The position numbers were made by a program, and so were the translations under genes. Of a stretch of DNA of 44,333 nt, positions 16,669 through 26,850 are shown in pieces. The first letter of the stretch is position 1, and every line of letters starts with the position of its first letter. Origin of the DNA: Aminobacter sp. J41 (GTDB taxonomy: Bacteria > Pseudomonadota > Alphaproteobacteria > Rhizobiales > Rhizobiaceae); NCBI RefSeq assembly GCF_000526635.1, contig NZ_JAGL01000005.1, positions 169 to 44,501 of the forward strand, written 5' to 3'. The notes beneath the pieces are model-generated. The model was not told the origin of the DNA. It searched no databases and worked only from the letters and a program-made list of their open reading frames with translations.

Positions 16669-18081
16669 TCAGTCCTTGAGGGTCAGGCGCACGATGCGGT
16701 CGCTGGCCTCGTCCTCGCCGCGCCCCTTGTTGACCACGAACACGTTGCCCTTGCCGTCCTCGTGCAGGTGGTTTGGCATCGGGCCGTTCTCGAGGTTGGC
16801 GACAATGTTGCCGTCGGTGTCGAGCACGGTGACGGTGCCGGCACCGCGGTTGGCGACGTAGGCGAGGCGCTTCACCGGCTCGAAGGCGACGTTGAGCGAA
16901 CCAGCGCCGACGAGAACGTTCTTGATTGTTTCGCCCGAAGCGGCGTCAACGATCGCGACGCTGTCGCTGCCCTGGCCGGCAACGAAGATGCGGTTGGTCT
17001 CCGCGTCATAGGCAATGCCGATCGTGCCCTTCGCGCCCGCGACCGGGATGACCTTCTCGACCTTGCCTGCAGCAACGTCGATGATCGCAATTTCAGCGGT
17101 AGAAAGGCTGACGGCGAAAAGCTTGTTGTTCTTCGCGTCATATTCGAGGCTTGCGGGCGAGAACTCCTCGCCGCGCTTGCCGGACCTGATCTTGATCGGG
17201 TCGGCTGGTTCAAGGGTCTTGGCGTCGAAGACGATGACAACCGGCGTGCCGATGGTCGAGACGAACGCCTTGCCGCCGGCGACGACGATGTCACGCGAAT
17301 GGGGCGTTGCGCCCGGCTCGAACTGCTTTACGAGCGAAAGATCGTCCTGCTTGTAGACGGCGACGGTGTCCTGGCGGGTGTTGCCGACCCAGACATTGCC
17401 GTTCTCGTCATCGACGGCCACGCCGTAGACTGCATAGACGCCACCCCCTCGCTCGCCTTGGGTCGGGGCCTCTCCCGGCGTCGCCCTGGCGACGATCTCA
17501 AGCGTGTTCGGGTCGACCTTCAGGAGCGCCGATTCCTTGACCGGCGGACGGCCGACGGCGGAAGTGACGAACAGGACGTCGTTCCTGGCGCTGTAGGCGG
17601 TCTGGTACAGGCCCGGGACCAGCTTAGCGCTCTGGCTGTCGAACTTTTCGGTGCCCGAAATCGCGATGTCCGGCGAGACCTTCAGTTCAACGATCGCGGC
17701 GTTGTAAGGAGCCTGGCTCGACAGGACCAGCGGGTGAGTGCCGACGGCGGCGTCGGCCGGCAGATCAAACGTCGCCTCGAACTTGCCCTCGCCGTCAGCC
17801 TTGAGCGGATCGACCAGCGGGACGATGCCGCGCGACAGGGTGATTTCCTGGCCCGGCTTGAACTTGTCGCCAACGATCTTCACCTTGCTCCCCGGCAGGA
17901 TCGGCGCACCAGGACGAGCCGCCTGAGCGCGCACCTGCCCAGCATAGGCGGTGTCCGGGGCATCGAAGGCAACCTGCGCCAGCGCCGCGCTCATGCCGGC
18001 GGCGATGGTGCCAGCGAGGATGGCCGCGCGGGCCGCGATCCGGAAGCCGTTCAGCGAGCGATGCGTTGCGAAGTGTTTCAT
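16669..18081 (-). CDS. YncE-like periplasmic YVTN beta-propeller protein
   Basis: A 470-residue exported protein. An N-terminal basic region and the hydrophobic AAILAGTIAAGMSAALAQ form a signal peptide. Residues about 50-125 look like an Ig-like domain (KVKIVGDKFKPGQEITLS), and the rest is a seven-bladed-type propeller with repeats such as GVAVDDENGNVWVGNTRQD, IGIAYDAETNRIFVAGQGSD and LAYVANRGAGTVTVLD. The ATG at 18081 is chosen over a TTG six bases upstream. E. coli YncE is an iron-repressed (Fur-regulated) propeller of unclear function. This gene follows entA by 109 bases on the same strand, so it may be read with the siderophore operon. Confidence 0.85.
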   Translation of the reverse strand: MKHFATHRSLNGFRIAARAAILAGTIAAGMSAALAQVAFDAPDTAYAGQVRAQAARPGAPILPGSKVKIVGDKFKPGQEITLSRGIVPLVDPLKADGEGKFEATFDLPADAAVGTHPLVLSSQAPYNAAIVELKVSPDIAISGTEKFDSQSAKLVPGLYQTAYSARNDVLFVTSAVGRPPVKESALLKVDPNTLEIVARATPGEAPTQGERGGGVYAVYGVAVDDENGNVWVGNTRQDTVAVYKQDDLSLVKQFEPGATPHSRDIVVAGGKAFVSTIGTPVVIVFDAKTLEPADPIKIRSGKRGEEFSPASLEYDAKNNKLFAVSLSTAEIAIIDVAAGKVEKVIPVAGAKGTIGIAYDAETNRIFVAGQGSDSVAIVDAASGETIKNVLVGAGSLNVAFEPVKRLAYVANRGAGTVTVLDTDGNIVANLENGPMPNHLHEDGKGNVFVVNKGRGEDEASDRIVRLTLKD

Positions 18082-18159
18082 GGGCAAGTTCCCGAGCTGT
18101 TGAATCGGTGCGCGCTCAGGGGCGTTCCAAAGCGCGACGTCACGAATTGCTACGAAATA

Positions 18160-18174
18160 TGAGCTAAAAGCTCA
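18160..18174 (-). promoter_or_regulatory. Small hairpin between entA and the YncE-like gene
   Basis: TGAGCT-AAA-AGCTCA is a perfect 6-bp stem in an AT-rich stretch unusual for this genome. It lies just past the entA stop and about 80 bases before the YncE-like start. It could be a weak terminator, an operator, or part of a promoter; the sequence does not decide. Confidence 0.35.
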
Positions 18175-18190
18175 AATTAAATTTCCGCCG

Positions 18191-18949
18191 TCAGGCGCGC
18201 ATGGTTGCGCCGCCGTCGACATAGATGTCGGCCATGGTGATGTGGCTGGCCCGGTCCGACAAAAGGAACAGGACCGCGTCGGCGATGTCGTCGGGCGTTG
18301 CCAGCTTGCCGAGCGGAATGCCCGCCTTGAAGGTCTCCAGCGAGCCGGCGATCACCTTCGCCGCGCCGTTTTCGTCAGCCCACATGCCGGTCTGCATCGG
18401 CGTCAGCGTCGAGCCCGGCGCGACGATGTTGCAGCGGATGCCGTGCGGCGCGAGTTCGATGCCGAGGCAGCGGGTGAACATCGTCGCGGCTGCCTTTGAG
18501 GCCGCATAGGCGGCCATGGCATGGCGCGGGATGCCCGCAGCATTGGACGAGACGGTGACCATCGCGCCCCTCTTGCGCGGCTGCATGACGCGGGCGAGTG
18601 CGCGGCAGACGTGGAAGACGCCGTCGGTGTTGACGGCAAAAACGTTGCGCCAGGTGGCGTCGTCGGTCTCGGTGACAAGGGTGGTGGACAGAATGCCGGC
18701 GACGTTTACGCCGTAGTCGACCGGCCCGAGCGTGCTCTCGACCTCGGCAATCACGGTATCGACCGCGGCACTGTCGCGCACGTCGAGCGCGCGGGTCTCG
18801 CAGCCGAGATCGGCGATGGCAGAGATGTCGAGGTCTGTCGCGACGACGCGGGCGCCTTCCTCAAGCAGCTGCCGGACCACAGCGCGCCCGATGCCGCCGG
18901 AAGCGCCGGTGACGAAGGCGAGCTTTCCCGCAATTCCCGATGGTTTCAT
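18191..18949 (-). CDS. entA: 2,3-dihydro-2,3-dihydroxybenzoate dehydrogenase
   Basis: A 252-residue short-chain dehydrogenase. It has the SDR nucleotide motif VTGASGGIGRAV (about residues 12-23), the NVAGI segment, the catalytic Ser in VSSNAAG and the Tyr-x-x-x-Lys of MAAYAASKAA, and a C-terminal YVDGGATMRA. In siderophore clusters EntA/DhbA oxidises 2,3-dihydro-DHB to 2,3-dihydroxybenzoate with NAD+. The ATG at 18949 overlaps the entF stop (TGATG), so longer readings are rejected. Being last in the ent operon and next to EntF fixes the role better than the SDR fold alone. Confidence 0.92.
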   Translation of the reverse strand: MKPSGIAGKLAFVTGASGGIGRAVVRQLLEEGARVVATDLDISAIADLGCETRALDVRDSAAVDTVIAEVESTLGPVDYGVNVAGILSTTLVTETDDATWRNVFAVNTDGVFHVCRALARVMQPRKRGAMVTVSSNAAGIPRHAMAAYAASKAAATMFTRCLGIELAPHGIRCNIVAPGSTLTPMQTGMWADENGAAKVIAGSLETFKAGIPLGKLATPDDIADAVLFLLSDRASHITMADIYVDGGATMRA

Positions 18950-21900
18950 CAGCGTCTCTCCGTTTCGAGCAGGTTCTTCAGCGCCGGGACGATCATCGCC
19001 GTCGCTTCTGGCGAAGTGAGTTGCGAGTGCTTGAACGGCACCTCGATCACGCGAAGCGCTGCCGCGTGTTCGTTCCACAATTCAGAGACGAGATTGGTGC
19101 CCTGATGATCGTTGCCGGCGCGGATGTGGGTGAGCACGCCGTCGAAGCGGCCGTGATAATGGCCGCGCACGAGGCGGTTGGTGTCGAGCACTGAGCGGAC
19201 GACGCCGTCGAGGGCGGCTGCCGGTAGGTTGCCAATTGGGCTGTCGCCTTCGCGCAGGAAGGTAAGGATGTCCTCGCGCGTCTCGAGTTCCGGGTAGCCT
19301 TCCGGGTCGTAACCGGCGATGGCGAGCAGGGCGCGCAGCGCAGCCTTCTCGTCGGGCTCTGGCTCGGCGCGCCAGCACTCGGCCGGATAGGCGTCGAGGA
19401 GGGCAAGCAGGTCGACTTTGTCGCCAGCTTCGCGCAGCTTCGTCGCCATTGCATGGGCGATAATGCCACCCACCGACCAGCCGAGCAAGTTGTAAGGACC
19501 TTCAGCCTGAACCGCGCGGATCGCCTCCACATAAGAGGCTGCAAGCGCATCTAGACTTTCGGGAAGTGATTTTGCCGGGTCCAGCGCAGGCGACTGCAGG
19601 CCGTAGACCGGGCGGCCGATCGCGCGGGCAAGGCCGCGATAGCACCAGGATATGCCGCCAGCCGGATGGATGACGAACAGCGGTGTCTTGTCCGGGGTCT
19701 CGTTCGAGAGGCGGATCAGGTTGCCGAGGCCGTCGTCCGACTGCGCGTCGGCGTCGAGCAGAGCGGCGAGCGACGACAGCGTAGGATGCTCGAAGATTGC
19801 CCCGAGGCCCGGGTCGCGGCCAAAGGCTTCCTGGATGCGCAGCGTCAGGTTCACCGCAAGCAGCGAGTCGCCGCCCAGCGCGAAGAAGTCGGCATCGGCG
19901 CTGGCTGGCTCCGGCAGGCCGAGCACTTCCGCGAACAGCCTTGCCAGCAGCGTCTCGGTCGGGCCAGTGGCCTGACGCACGCCGGTGTCGGCGAAGCTCG
20001 GGGCGGGCAGGGCCGCGCGATTGAGCTTGCCGTTTGAAGTGACGGGAAGTTCGTCGAGCGTCACGAAGGCGGCCGGGATCATGTAATCCGGTACGGTCGC
20101 GGCGAGGTGGCGCTGCATCGCGTCTTCCGAGTAGGTCTCGGTGGGCACAATGTAGGCGACTATGCGCTTGTCGCCCGGGCGATCCTCGCGGGCGATGACG
20201 CCCGTCTGGCGGGCAAGGCCAGAGGACATGATCGCCGCTTCGATTTCGCCGAGCTCGATGCGCAGGCCGCGGATCTTCACCTGATGGTCGGAGCGGCCGA
20301 GGAAGACGACGGCACCGTCCTGGCGGAAGCGGGCGACGTCGCCGGTGCGGTAGATGCGCTCGCCGGGGCGGAACGGGTCGGGGAGGAAGCGGTCTTCGGT
20401 GAGATCCGGGCGGCCGAGGTAGCCGCGCGCGAGCTGCACGCCGCCGAGCCAGAGATCGCCGACCACATCGGCCGGGACCGGCTTCATGTTGGCGTCGAGC
20501 ACGTAGAGGCGCGTGTTCCAGACAGGCAAGCCGATCGGCACCGGCATCGAGCGGTCGTCCTTCGAGGCCGGCCAGTAGCTGACGTCGACGGCTGCCTCGG
20601 TCGGCCCGTAGAGATTATGCAGCTCGCCGTCGATCGCCTTGTGGAAGCGGTCGCGATGGTCGGCAGTTAATTCCTCGCCGGAGCAGAACACTCGCGCCAC
20701 CTTGAGCCCGGCAACGCCCGGCCAGGCGAGGAAGGCGGACAGCATTGACGGGACGAAGTGCAGCGTCGTGATCGCCTCGTCGCGGATGAGCTTTGCGATC
20801 GCCGCCGGGTCGCGGTGAGCGCCGGGCGCGGCGACGACGAGCGCTGCGCCGCACATCAGCGGCAGGAAGAACTCCCACACCGATACGTCGAAAGTTGCCG
20901 GCGTCTTCTGCAGGATGCGGTCGTGCGATCCAAAGCCGTAGTGGGTGCGCATCCACTCCAGCCGATTGACGATGGCGCGGTGTTCGATGACCACGCCCTT
21001 CGGCTCGCCGGTCGAGCCGGAAGTGTAGATGACATAGGCCATGTCGCCGGGAGCGGGCATGGCAAGGTCTGCACCGGAGGGGATCTTCGGCCAGTCGCAC
21101 GTGAGCAGTACGGGGTCGCCCTCGAAGAGTTCAGACGTTTCCGCGGTGGCAAGCACACAGATCGGCTTTGCCGACTGCATGATGCGGGCGATGCGGTCGC
21201 GCGGATGCTCTGTGTCGAGCGGAAGGTAGGCCGCGCCCGCGCGCAGCGTCGCCACCAGCGCGATGACCAGCTCGAACGAGCGGGGGAGGGCCACGGCGAC
21301 GATCTTGTCTGTCCCCGCACCCATTTCCTTGAGTTTTTCGGCAAGCGCTGCGGTGCGAGCATCGAGTTCGCGGTAGCTCATCGTCTCGCCCTCGAAGCGC
21401 AGGGCCGGCGCGTCGGGCGCCCACCGCATGCCCTCCACGATAAGCTGCGTCAGGGTGACGTCGCGCACCGGGTGTTCGGTGGTGTTGAGGTCGAACAGGA
21501 AGCGCTGCGCCTCTGCAGCGGAAGCGGTGGCGACTTCAGACAGTGTCGCCGCATCCAGCGCATGCAGAAGAAACTCTTCCAGCCGCTCGCCATGGGCGCG
21601 GGTCGCCTCTTCCGAATAGAGGTTCGGATTGGTGTCGGTTTCGAACAGCAACTCGTGGTTGGCGTCGCCGCGGAAGGTGAAGGTGATGTCGTCGACAGCA
21701 CCGGCACCAAGAATGTGTAGGGTGACATCGAGGCCGGCCATCTTGGGCGCAACGTCGAAAGGCTGGACGTTGACCATGGCGCCGAACAGGCGGCGCGCGC
21801 CGCCGATGAGGCCGAAGTCGCGGCGCATCTGCTCGGAGCGGTAGCGGCCGTGGCGGCGGGCCTTGATGAGGTCCTTGGCAACCGCTCCTAGGAATTCCGG

Positions 21901-22803
21901 CATTGGCTGCCTGTCATCGATCTTCACGCGCAGCGGCAGCACGTTCATAAGCGTGCAGGGCACGCGGGCGGCCTTGCTGCCGAGGCGGCCCATGTGCGGC
22001 ACGCCGACCACCACCTCGCTGGTGCCGGTAAAACGCTGGCAGTAGGCGGATACGAGCGCGGTGAGCACGTCCGGCCAGGTGACCTTGGCGGTCTGCGCCA
22101 CTGCGCGCAGCTTGTCGAGGATCGGCCCGCGCAGGAAGCGGGAATGGCGGCGGAAAGAGTGACCGGAGACCGGGCGGCCTGCCGACATCGAGCCAGGCTC
22201 CGGCAGGTTGGCCAGGTAGTCGTGCCAGTAGGCACGGTCGGCCGCGCGGCGCTCGGAGGAAAGATACTCGGCGTTCTCGCTGACCGCCTGCTCAAAGGGC
22301 GGGAAGGCCGGCGCCGGATTGGTGCCGTTAATCGCGGCCGAATAGAGTTCGGCGACGCGGTTGGTGATCAGCACCCAGCCATAGCCGTCGATGGCAAGGT
22401 GATGAACGCGCTCGTACCAGAAGTAGCGCTCGTCGCTCAGCCGAAACAGGGTGAAGGCGGCAACCGGATCCCGCGTCAGGTCGAGTGGCGTGTCGGTGTC
22501 GCGGCGCATCGCGGCAATCGCAGCGGCTTCCGGAGTTGCCTCGCTGCGCAGGTCGGCGTAGCCGAGGGTCGGGCGCATGGCCGGGTCGAGATACTGGACC
22601 GGGCCGCCTGCCTCTTCAGCAAAGCGCAGCGTCAGCGCCTCGGTCTCCTCGACCATACGGTCGAAGGCCGCGCGGAAGACGTCGACGTCGAGCGGGCCGA
22701 CGATCTCCAGAAACTGGCCGGTGTTGAGGATCGGATTTTCCGGCTCCATCTTCTGGAAGTACCAGAGGCCGGACTGTGCTTCTGTCAGAGGAAACCGCGT
22801 CAT
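18949..22803 (-). CDS. entF: Enterobactin-type NRPS (C-A-PCP-TE), EntF-like
   Basis: A 1284-residue single-module synthetase, close to the 1293 of E. coli EntF. The condensation domain (about 1-430) has HHLAIDG at 134-140. The adenylation domain (about 450-930) has YTSGSTGEPKG, YGPTE at 732-736 and YRTGD. The carrier domain has FFALGGDSLLA with the phosphopantetheine Ser at 980. The thioesterase domain (about 1040-1284) has GWSVGG with Ser at 1110. The adenylation code readable by alignment to GrsA is D639, V640, W643, H682, F706, S708, L731, V739, D740, plus the A10 Lys, as in serine-activating EntF. Product: DHB-Ser oligomer, released as trilactone. The ATG at 22803 fits the usual C-domain start; the 131 bases before it are non-coding. 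Confidence 0.95.
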   Translation of the reverse strand: MTRFPLTEAQSGLWYFQKMEPENPILNTGQFLEIVGPLDVDVFRAAFDRMVEETEALTLRFAEEAGGPVQYLDPAMRPTLGYADLRSEATPEAAAIAAMRRDTDTPLDLTRDPVAAFTLFRLSDERYFWYERVHHLAIDGYGWVLITNRVAELYSAAINGTNPAPAFPPFEQAVSENAEYLSSERRAADRAYWHDYLANLPEPGSMSAGRPVSGHSFRRHSRFLRGPILDKLRAVAQTAKVTWPDVLTALVSAYCQRFTGTSEVVVGVPHMGRLGSKAARVPCTLMNVLPLRVKIDDRQPMPEFLGAVAKDLIKARRHGRYRSEQMRRDFGLIGGARRLFGAMVNVQPFDVAPKMAGLDVTLHILGAGAVDDITFTFRGDANHELLFETDTNPNLYSEEATRAHGERLEEFLLHALDAATLSEVATASAAEAQRFLFDLNTTEHPVRDVTLTQLIVEGMRWAPDAPALRFEGETMSYRELDARTAALAEKLKEMGAGTDKIVAVALPRSFELVIALVATLRAGAAYLPLDTEHPRDRIARIMQSAKPICVLATAETSELFEGDPVLLTCDWPKIPSGADLAMPAPGDMAYVIYTSGSTGEPKGVVIEHRAIVNRLEWMRTHYGFGSHDRILQKTPATFDVSVWEFFLPLMCGAALVVAAPGAHRDPAAIAKLIRDEAITTLHFVPSMLSAFLAWPGVAGLKVARVFCSGEELTADHRDRFHKAIDGELHNLYGPTEAAVDVSYWPASKDDRSMPVPIGLPVWNTRLYVLDANMKPVPADVVGDLWLGGVQLARGYLGRPDLTEDRFLPDPFRPGERIYRTGDVARFRQDGAVVFLGRSDHQVKIRGLRIELGEIEAAIMSSGLARQTGVIAREDRPGDKRIVAYIVPTETYSEDAMQRHLAATVPDYMIPAAFVTLDELPVTSNGKLNRAALPAPSFADTGVRQATGPTETLLARLFAEVLGLPEPASADADFFALGGDSLLAVNLTLRIQEAFGRDPGLGAIFEHPTLSSLAALLDADAQSDDGLGNLIRLSNETPDKTPLFVIHPAGGISWCYRGLARAIGRPVYGLQSPALDPAKSLPESLDALAASYVEAIRAVQAEGPYNLLGWSVGGIIAHAMATKLREAGDKVDLLALLDAYPAECWRAEPEPDEKAALRALLAIAGYDPEGYPELETREDILTFLREGDSPIGNLPAAALDGVVRSVLDTNRLVRGHYHGRFDGVLTHIRAGNDHQGTNLVSELWNEHAAALRVIEVPFKHSQLTSPEATAMIVPALKNLLETERR

Positions 22804-22934
22804 ATCAGTGCCCTGGATGGCGGGCCGCCGGGTGCGGCCGTCCGGAGCAGCCAGTTCGCGATCGCGGAGTGCTCCGGAGATGTTCTTGCGCAAGTCGGAG
22901 TGCGGGACCGCCGGCGCGGTTCCGCGAAGGTGAG
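22804..22934 (-). promoter_or_regulatory. 131-base intra-operon leader before entF, with hairpin at 22841-22878
   Basis: All other ent genes overlap or lie within 12 bases of each other, but 131 bases separate the ArCP stop from the entF start. Inside, TCCGGAGCA (22841-22849) pairs perfectly with TGCTCCGGA (22870-22878). No MbtH-like or other small gene is seen here. It may be a processing or control element. Confidence 0.5.
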
Positions 22935-23171
22935 TTATTTCGAAGCCTGGCGCTTCTGCACCGCGTCCCACCAGGCGCCCAGCGTGAAGTGTTCGGCGAA
23001 TTCGCCGAACTCGAGATCAACGCCCGCTTCCTGCCACATCAGGATCAGGTTCATCAGCCGCATCGAATCGAGGCCGAGATCCATCAGATTGTCGTCGATG
23101 CCGATCGCTTCGGGTTCCTCGCCGATCATCTCGGCGATATCTGCACGCATCTTTTCGAGCGTCACTGCCAT
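22935..23171 (-). CDS. Free-standing aryl carrier protein (EntB ArCP-like)
   Basis: A 78-residue carrier protein. The phosphopantetheine site is DLGLDSMRLMNLI, with the modified Ser at about residue 36, and the rest (MIGEEPEAIGIDDNLMDLGL, then LEFGEFAEHFTLGAWWDAV) resembles the C-terminal ArCP domain of EntB. In E. coli this domain is fused to the isochorismatase; here it is a separate gene 12 bases after entB, with TAGGAG before its ATG. It should carry DHB, loaded by EntE, for transfer to the EntF condensation domain. Confidence 0.9.
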   Translation of the reverse strand: MAVTLEKMRADIAEMIGEEPEAIGIDDNLMDLGLDSMRLMNLILMWQEAGVDLEFGEFAEHFTLGAWWDAVQKRQASK

Positions 23172-23183
23172 GGAAGGCTCCTA

Positions 23184-23822
23184 TCAGTCGAGCGCGGCGA
23201 TCAGCTGCGCCGTTGTCATCGGGACGCCGCAACGGCCGGCAACCCAGTCGAGAGCAAGGTCATGCTTCTCGCGCGAAAAATCCGCCAGGGCGTCGGCGGC
23301 AAAGAAGGGCTCGATGTCGAGCTGGAACGCCTCTGCCGCCGTCATCATGCAGCCGATATGGGCATAGATGCCGGTGACGATCAGCTGGTCGCGCTTGCGC
23401 GCGCGCATCAGCGTCTCGAGGTTCGAGCGCTGGAAGGCGCTGTAGCGGTGCTTGACCAGCACGAAGTCGGTCGGCTCCGGCTTTAGCTCGTCAATGATCG
23501 ACTGGTGCTCCGGCTTGTCCGACATGCCAGGGCCCCAGAGGTCTGCCTGCAGGCCGCGGTCGCGGCGGTCCTGGTTGCCGTTCTGGGCGGTGTAGAACAC
23601 CGGAATGCCCTTCGAGCGGCAGTGCGTGGCAAGGCGGGCAATGTTCGCCGCTGCCGGCGCGATGGGGGAAGAGCCGCGCTCGAACGCGCCGACGAAGTAG
23701 TTCTGCATATCGTGGATCAGGAGCGCGGCGCGCTCCGTCTCCACCTTCCACGGCGCGCGTGCGGCCGGAATTTCATCCGCGCGCGGCAGCTCATAGCTGG
23801 CGATCTTGGGCAGTCCGGCCAT
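23184..23822 (-). CDS. entB: Isochorismatase (EntB N-terminal type, without carrier domain)
   Basis: A 212-residue isochorismatase. LLIHDMQNYFVGAF carries the catalytic Asp, VLVKHRYSAFQRSNL the conserved Lys region, and VTGIYAHIGCMMTAAEAF matches EntB closely; at the nucleophile position of cysteine hydrolases in this superfamily there is Gly (HIG), as expected for isochorismatases. ALADFSREKH is another EntB mark. It hydrolyses the vinyl ether of isochorismate to 2,3-dihydro-DHB and pyruvate. It ends after the hydrolase domain; the ArCP domain fused in E. coli EntB is the next gene. It starts 3 bases after entE. Confidence 0.93.
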   Translation of the reverse strand: MAGLPKIASYELPRADEIPAARAPWKVETERAALLIHDMQNYFVGAFERGSSPIAPAAANIARLATHCRSKGIPVFYTAQNGNQDRRDRGLQADLWGPGMSDKPEHQSIIDELKPEPTDFVLVKHRYSAFQRSNLETLMRARKRDQLIVTGIYAHIGCMMTAAEAFQLDIEPFFAADALADFSREKHDLALDWVAGRCGVPMTTAQLIAALD

Positions 23823-23825
23823 GTC

Positions 23826-25447
<1,622 letters not shown>

Positions 25448-25451
<4 letters not shown>

Positions 25452-26617
25452 GCTGCGATCTCCCTCAGCGGACGTCCGCTCTCGTCGATGCCCAGCGCCG
25501 TCAGCATGGCGAGGAACTTGGCGGAAGTCTCGTCAATCTCCGCTTCCGGCTCGGAGCCGGGAACGATGCCGGCACCCGAATACAGGCGCACGTTGCAGCC
25601 GTCCACCTCGGCGCAGCGCAGCGCGACGTACCATTCGCCGTCGCCCTTGCGATCGACCCAGCCGACGGCACCGGCATAGAAGCCGCGATCGTACTCCTCG
25701 AGTTCGGTGATTGCCTTCGCCGAGGCAAGGCGCGGCATGCCGCAGACGGCCGGGGTCGGGTGCAGCACGGCGGCGAGCTCGGCCGCGCTGATGTCCTCGT
25801 CCTTGAGGGTCGCAGTGATGCGGGTGCCGAGGTGCCACATCGTGGCGGTGGTGCGCAGCGTCGTGCCGTCCGGGATCGCGATGTCGGTACAGTAGGGCGA
25901 GAGCAGGTCGGTGATCGCCTCGATCACCTCACGGTGCTCGCGGCGGTTCTTGTCGGAATGTTCCAGCCACTTCGCCGACTCGCGGTCGCGTACCGGATCG
26001 GCATAGCGACGAGCGGATCCTGCGAGCGGATGCGAGACGACCTGGCGGCCCTTGCGTGAGACGAGCAGTTCCGGCGTGGCACCGACCAGCGCGGCGGAAC
26101 CGCCCGGCAGCGGCGTTTGGAAGGCGTTGATCGAGCGGTCGTGCGCGAGGTGCTGCATCAGCGCGTCGAGGTCGACGGGCTGTGGGGCGCGGACGGCAAG
26201 GCTGCGCGAAAGCACGACCTTGCGCAGCGGCTCGGCCAAGGCCTTCGAGGTCTCCATCATCTCCAGCGCGCGGCTGACGGCACGGCCATAATTTTCAGCC
26301 GGAGGCTCGGCCGAGACGGCCCACTGCTGTGAGCAGACGTCGCCGGCGCGGGCCGCGCGGGGCGGAAGGGTGGCGCCATGCGCAATCGTCTCGGGCTGGT
26401 AGAGATAGTCGTGGCGGGCGCGGTCGAACGGCATGGCGCCGACGAGGCGGTCGGCGCCGTCCCGCGTCGAGGCGAAGAAGGAAGCGACGCGCGCCCCAAG
26501 CGTGGTGGCATCGCCGCGTTCAAGCTCGCTGCGGATGCCCGCGGCGGTGAAGCTGTCGGAGGGTGTGAGCAGACGGAACACATCCCGCGCCTTGCGATCA
26601 AAGTCAGAAGTCATCAT
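25448..26617 (-). CDS. entC: Isochorismate synthase
   Basis: A 389-residue chorismate-using enzyme, the length of E. coli EntC (391). Landmarks are [14 protein letters not shown], the [13 protein letters not shown] segment, [19 protein letters not shown], the metal-binding [13 protein letters not shown] and [12 protein letters not shown], and [21 protein letters not shown]. It isomerises chorismate to isochorismate, the first committed step to DHB. It is the first gene of the ent operon; GAGG lies just before two adjacent ATGs (26617 and 26614), so either could be used. The 233-base region upstream is shared with the divergent cytochrome b gene. Confidence 0.95.
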
Positions 26618-26762
26618 GCCTCGCGTTTCCTGACGGTCCGAGCAATCCCCCGGTCCGGACCGACCACGTTACGCAGAACGTTCCCTGTCTCCTCCTCGGA
26701 TAGGTACGTTCGTCCCGCCGTTCACAGCGCGCCATGCGCTACTGGCGCGAGCAATATAAACG

Positions 26763-26777
26763 AGACTCAAAAAGTCA
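26763..26777 (-). promoter_or_regulatory. Imperfect IRO-box-like operator upstream of entC
   Basis: On the minus strand this reads TGACTTTTTGAGTCT, one base off the TGA-N9-TCA iron-responsive motif, with the symmetric core GACT-N5-AGTC. It overlaps a TTGACT that could serve as -35 box (26773-26778), with the AT-rich TTTATATTGC downstream as a -10 region. It lies about 150 bases before entC and 75 before the divergent cytochrome gene. Confidence 0.45.
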
Positions 26778-26850
26778 ACTTACAATCTCGCAATGTCGAG
26801 CATGTTGGGGTAGGTCACTGCTGAGATTAGATCGCAGGTTCGGGTCGCCC

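Noticed and set aside
14503-18162. Long plus-strand frames (531 and 512 codons) opposite the FAD oxidoreductase and YncE-like genes
   Set aside because: The opposite strands encode clear protein families with ribosome binding sites and signal peptide; the plus-strand products have no family features.
22804-22934. Possible MbtH-like gene in the gap before entF
   Set aside because: None of the frames read as MbtH (no NxExQxSLWP-type motif), and the gap is too short for the usual 65-75 codons.
22804-22971. In-frame 56-codon extension of EntF upstream of 22803
   Set aside because: The extension overlaps the carrier protein gene and has no resemblance to a domain; the C domain begins at MTRFPLTEAQ.
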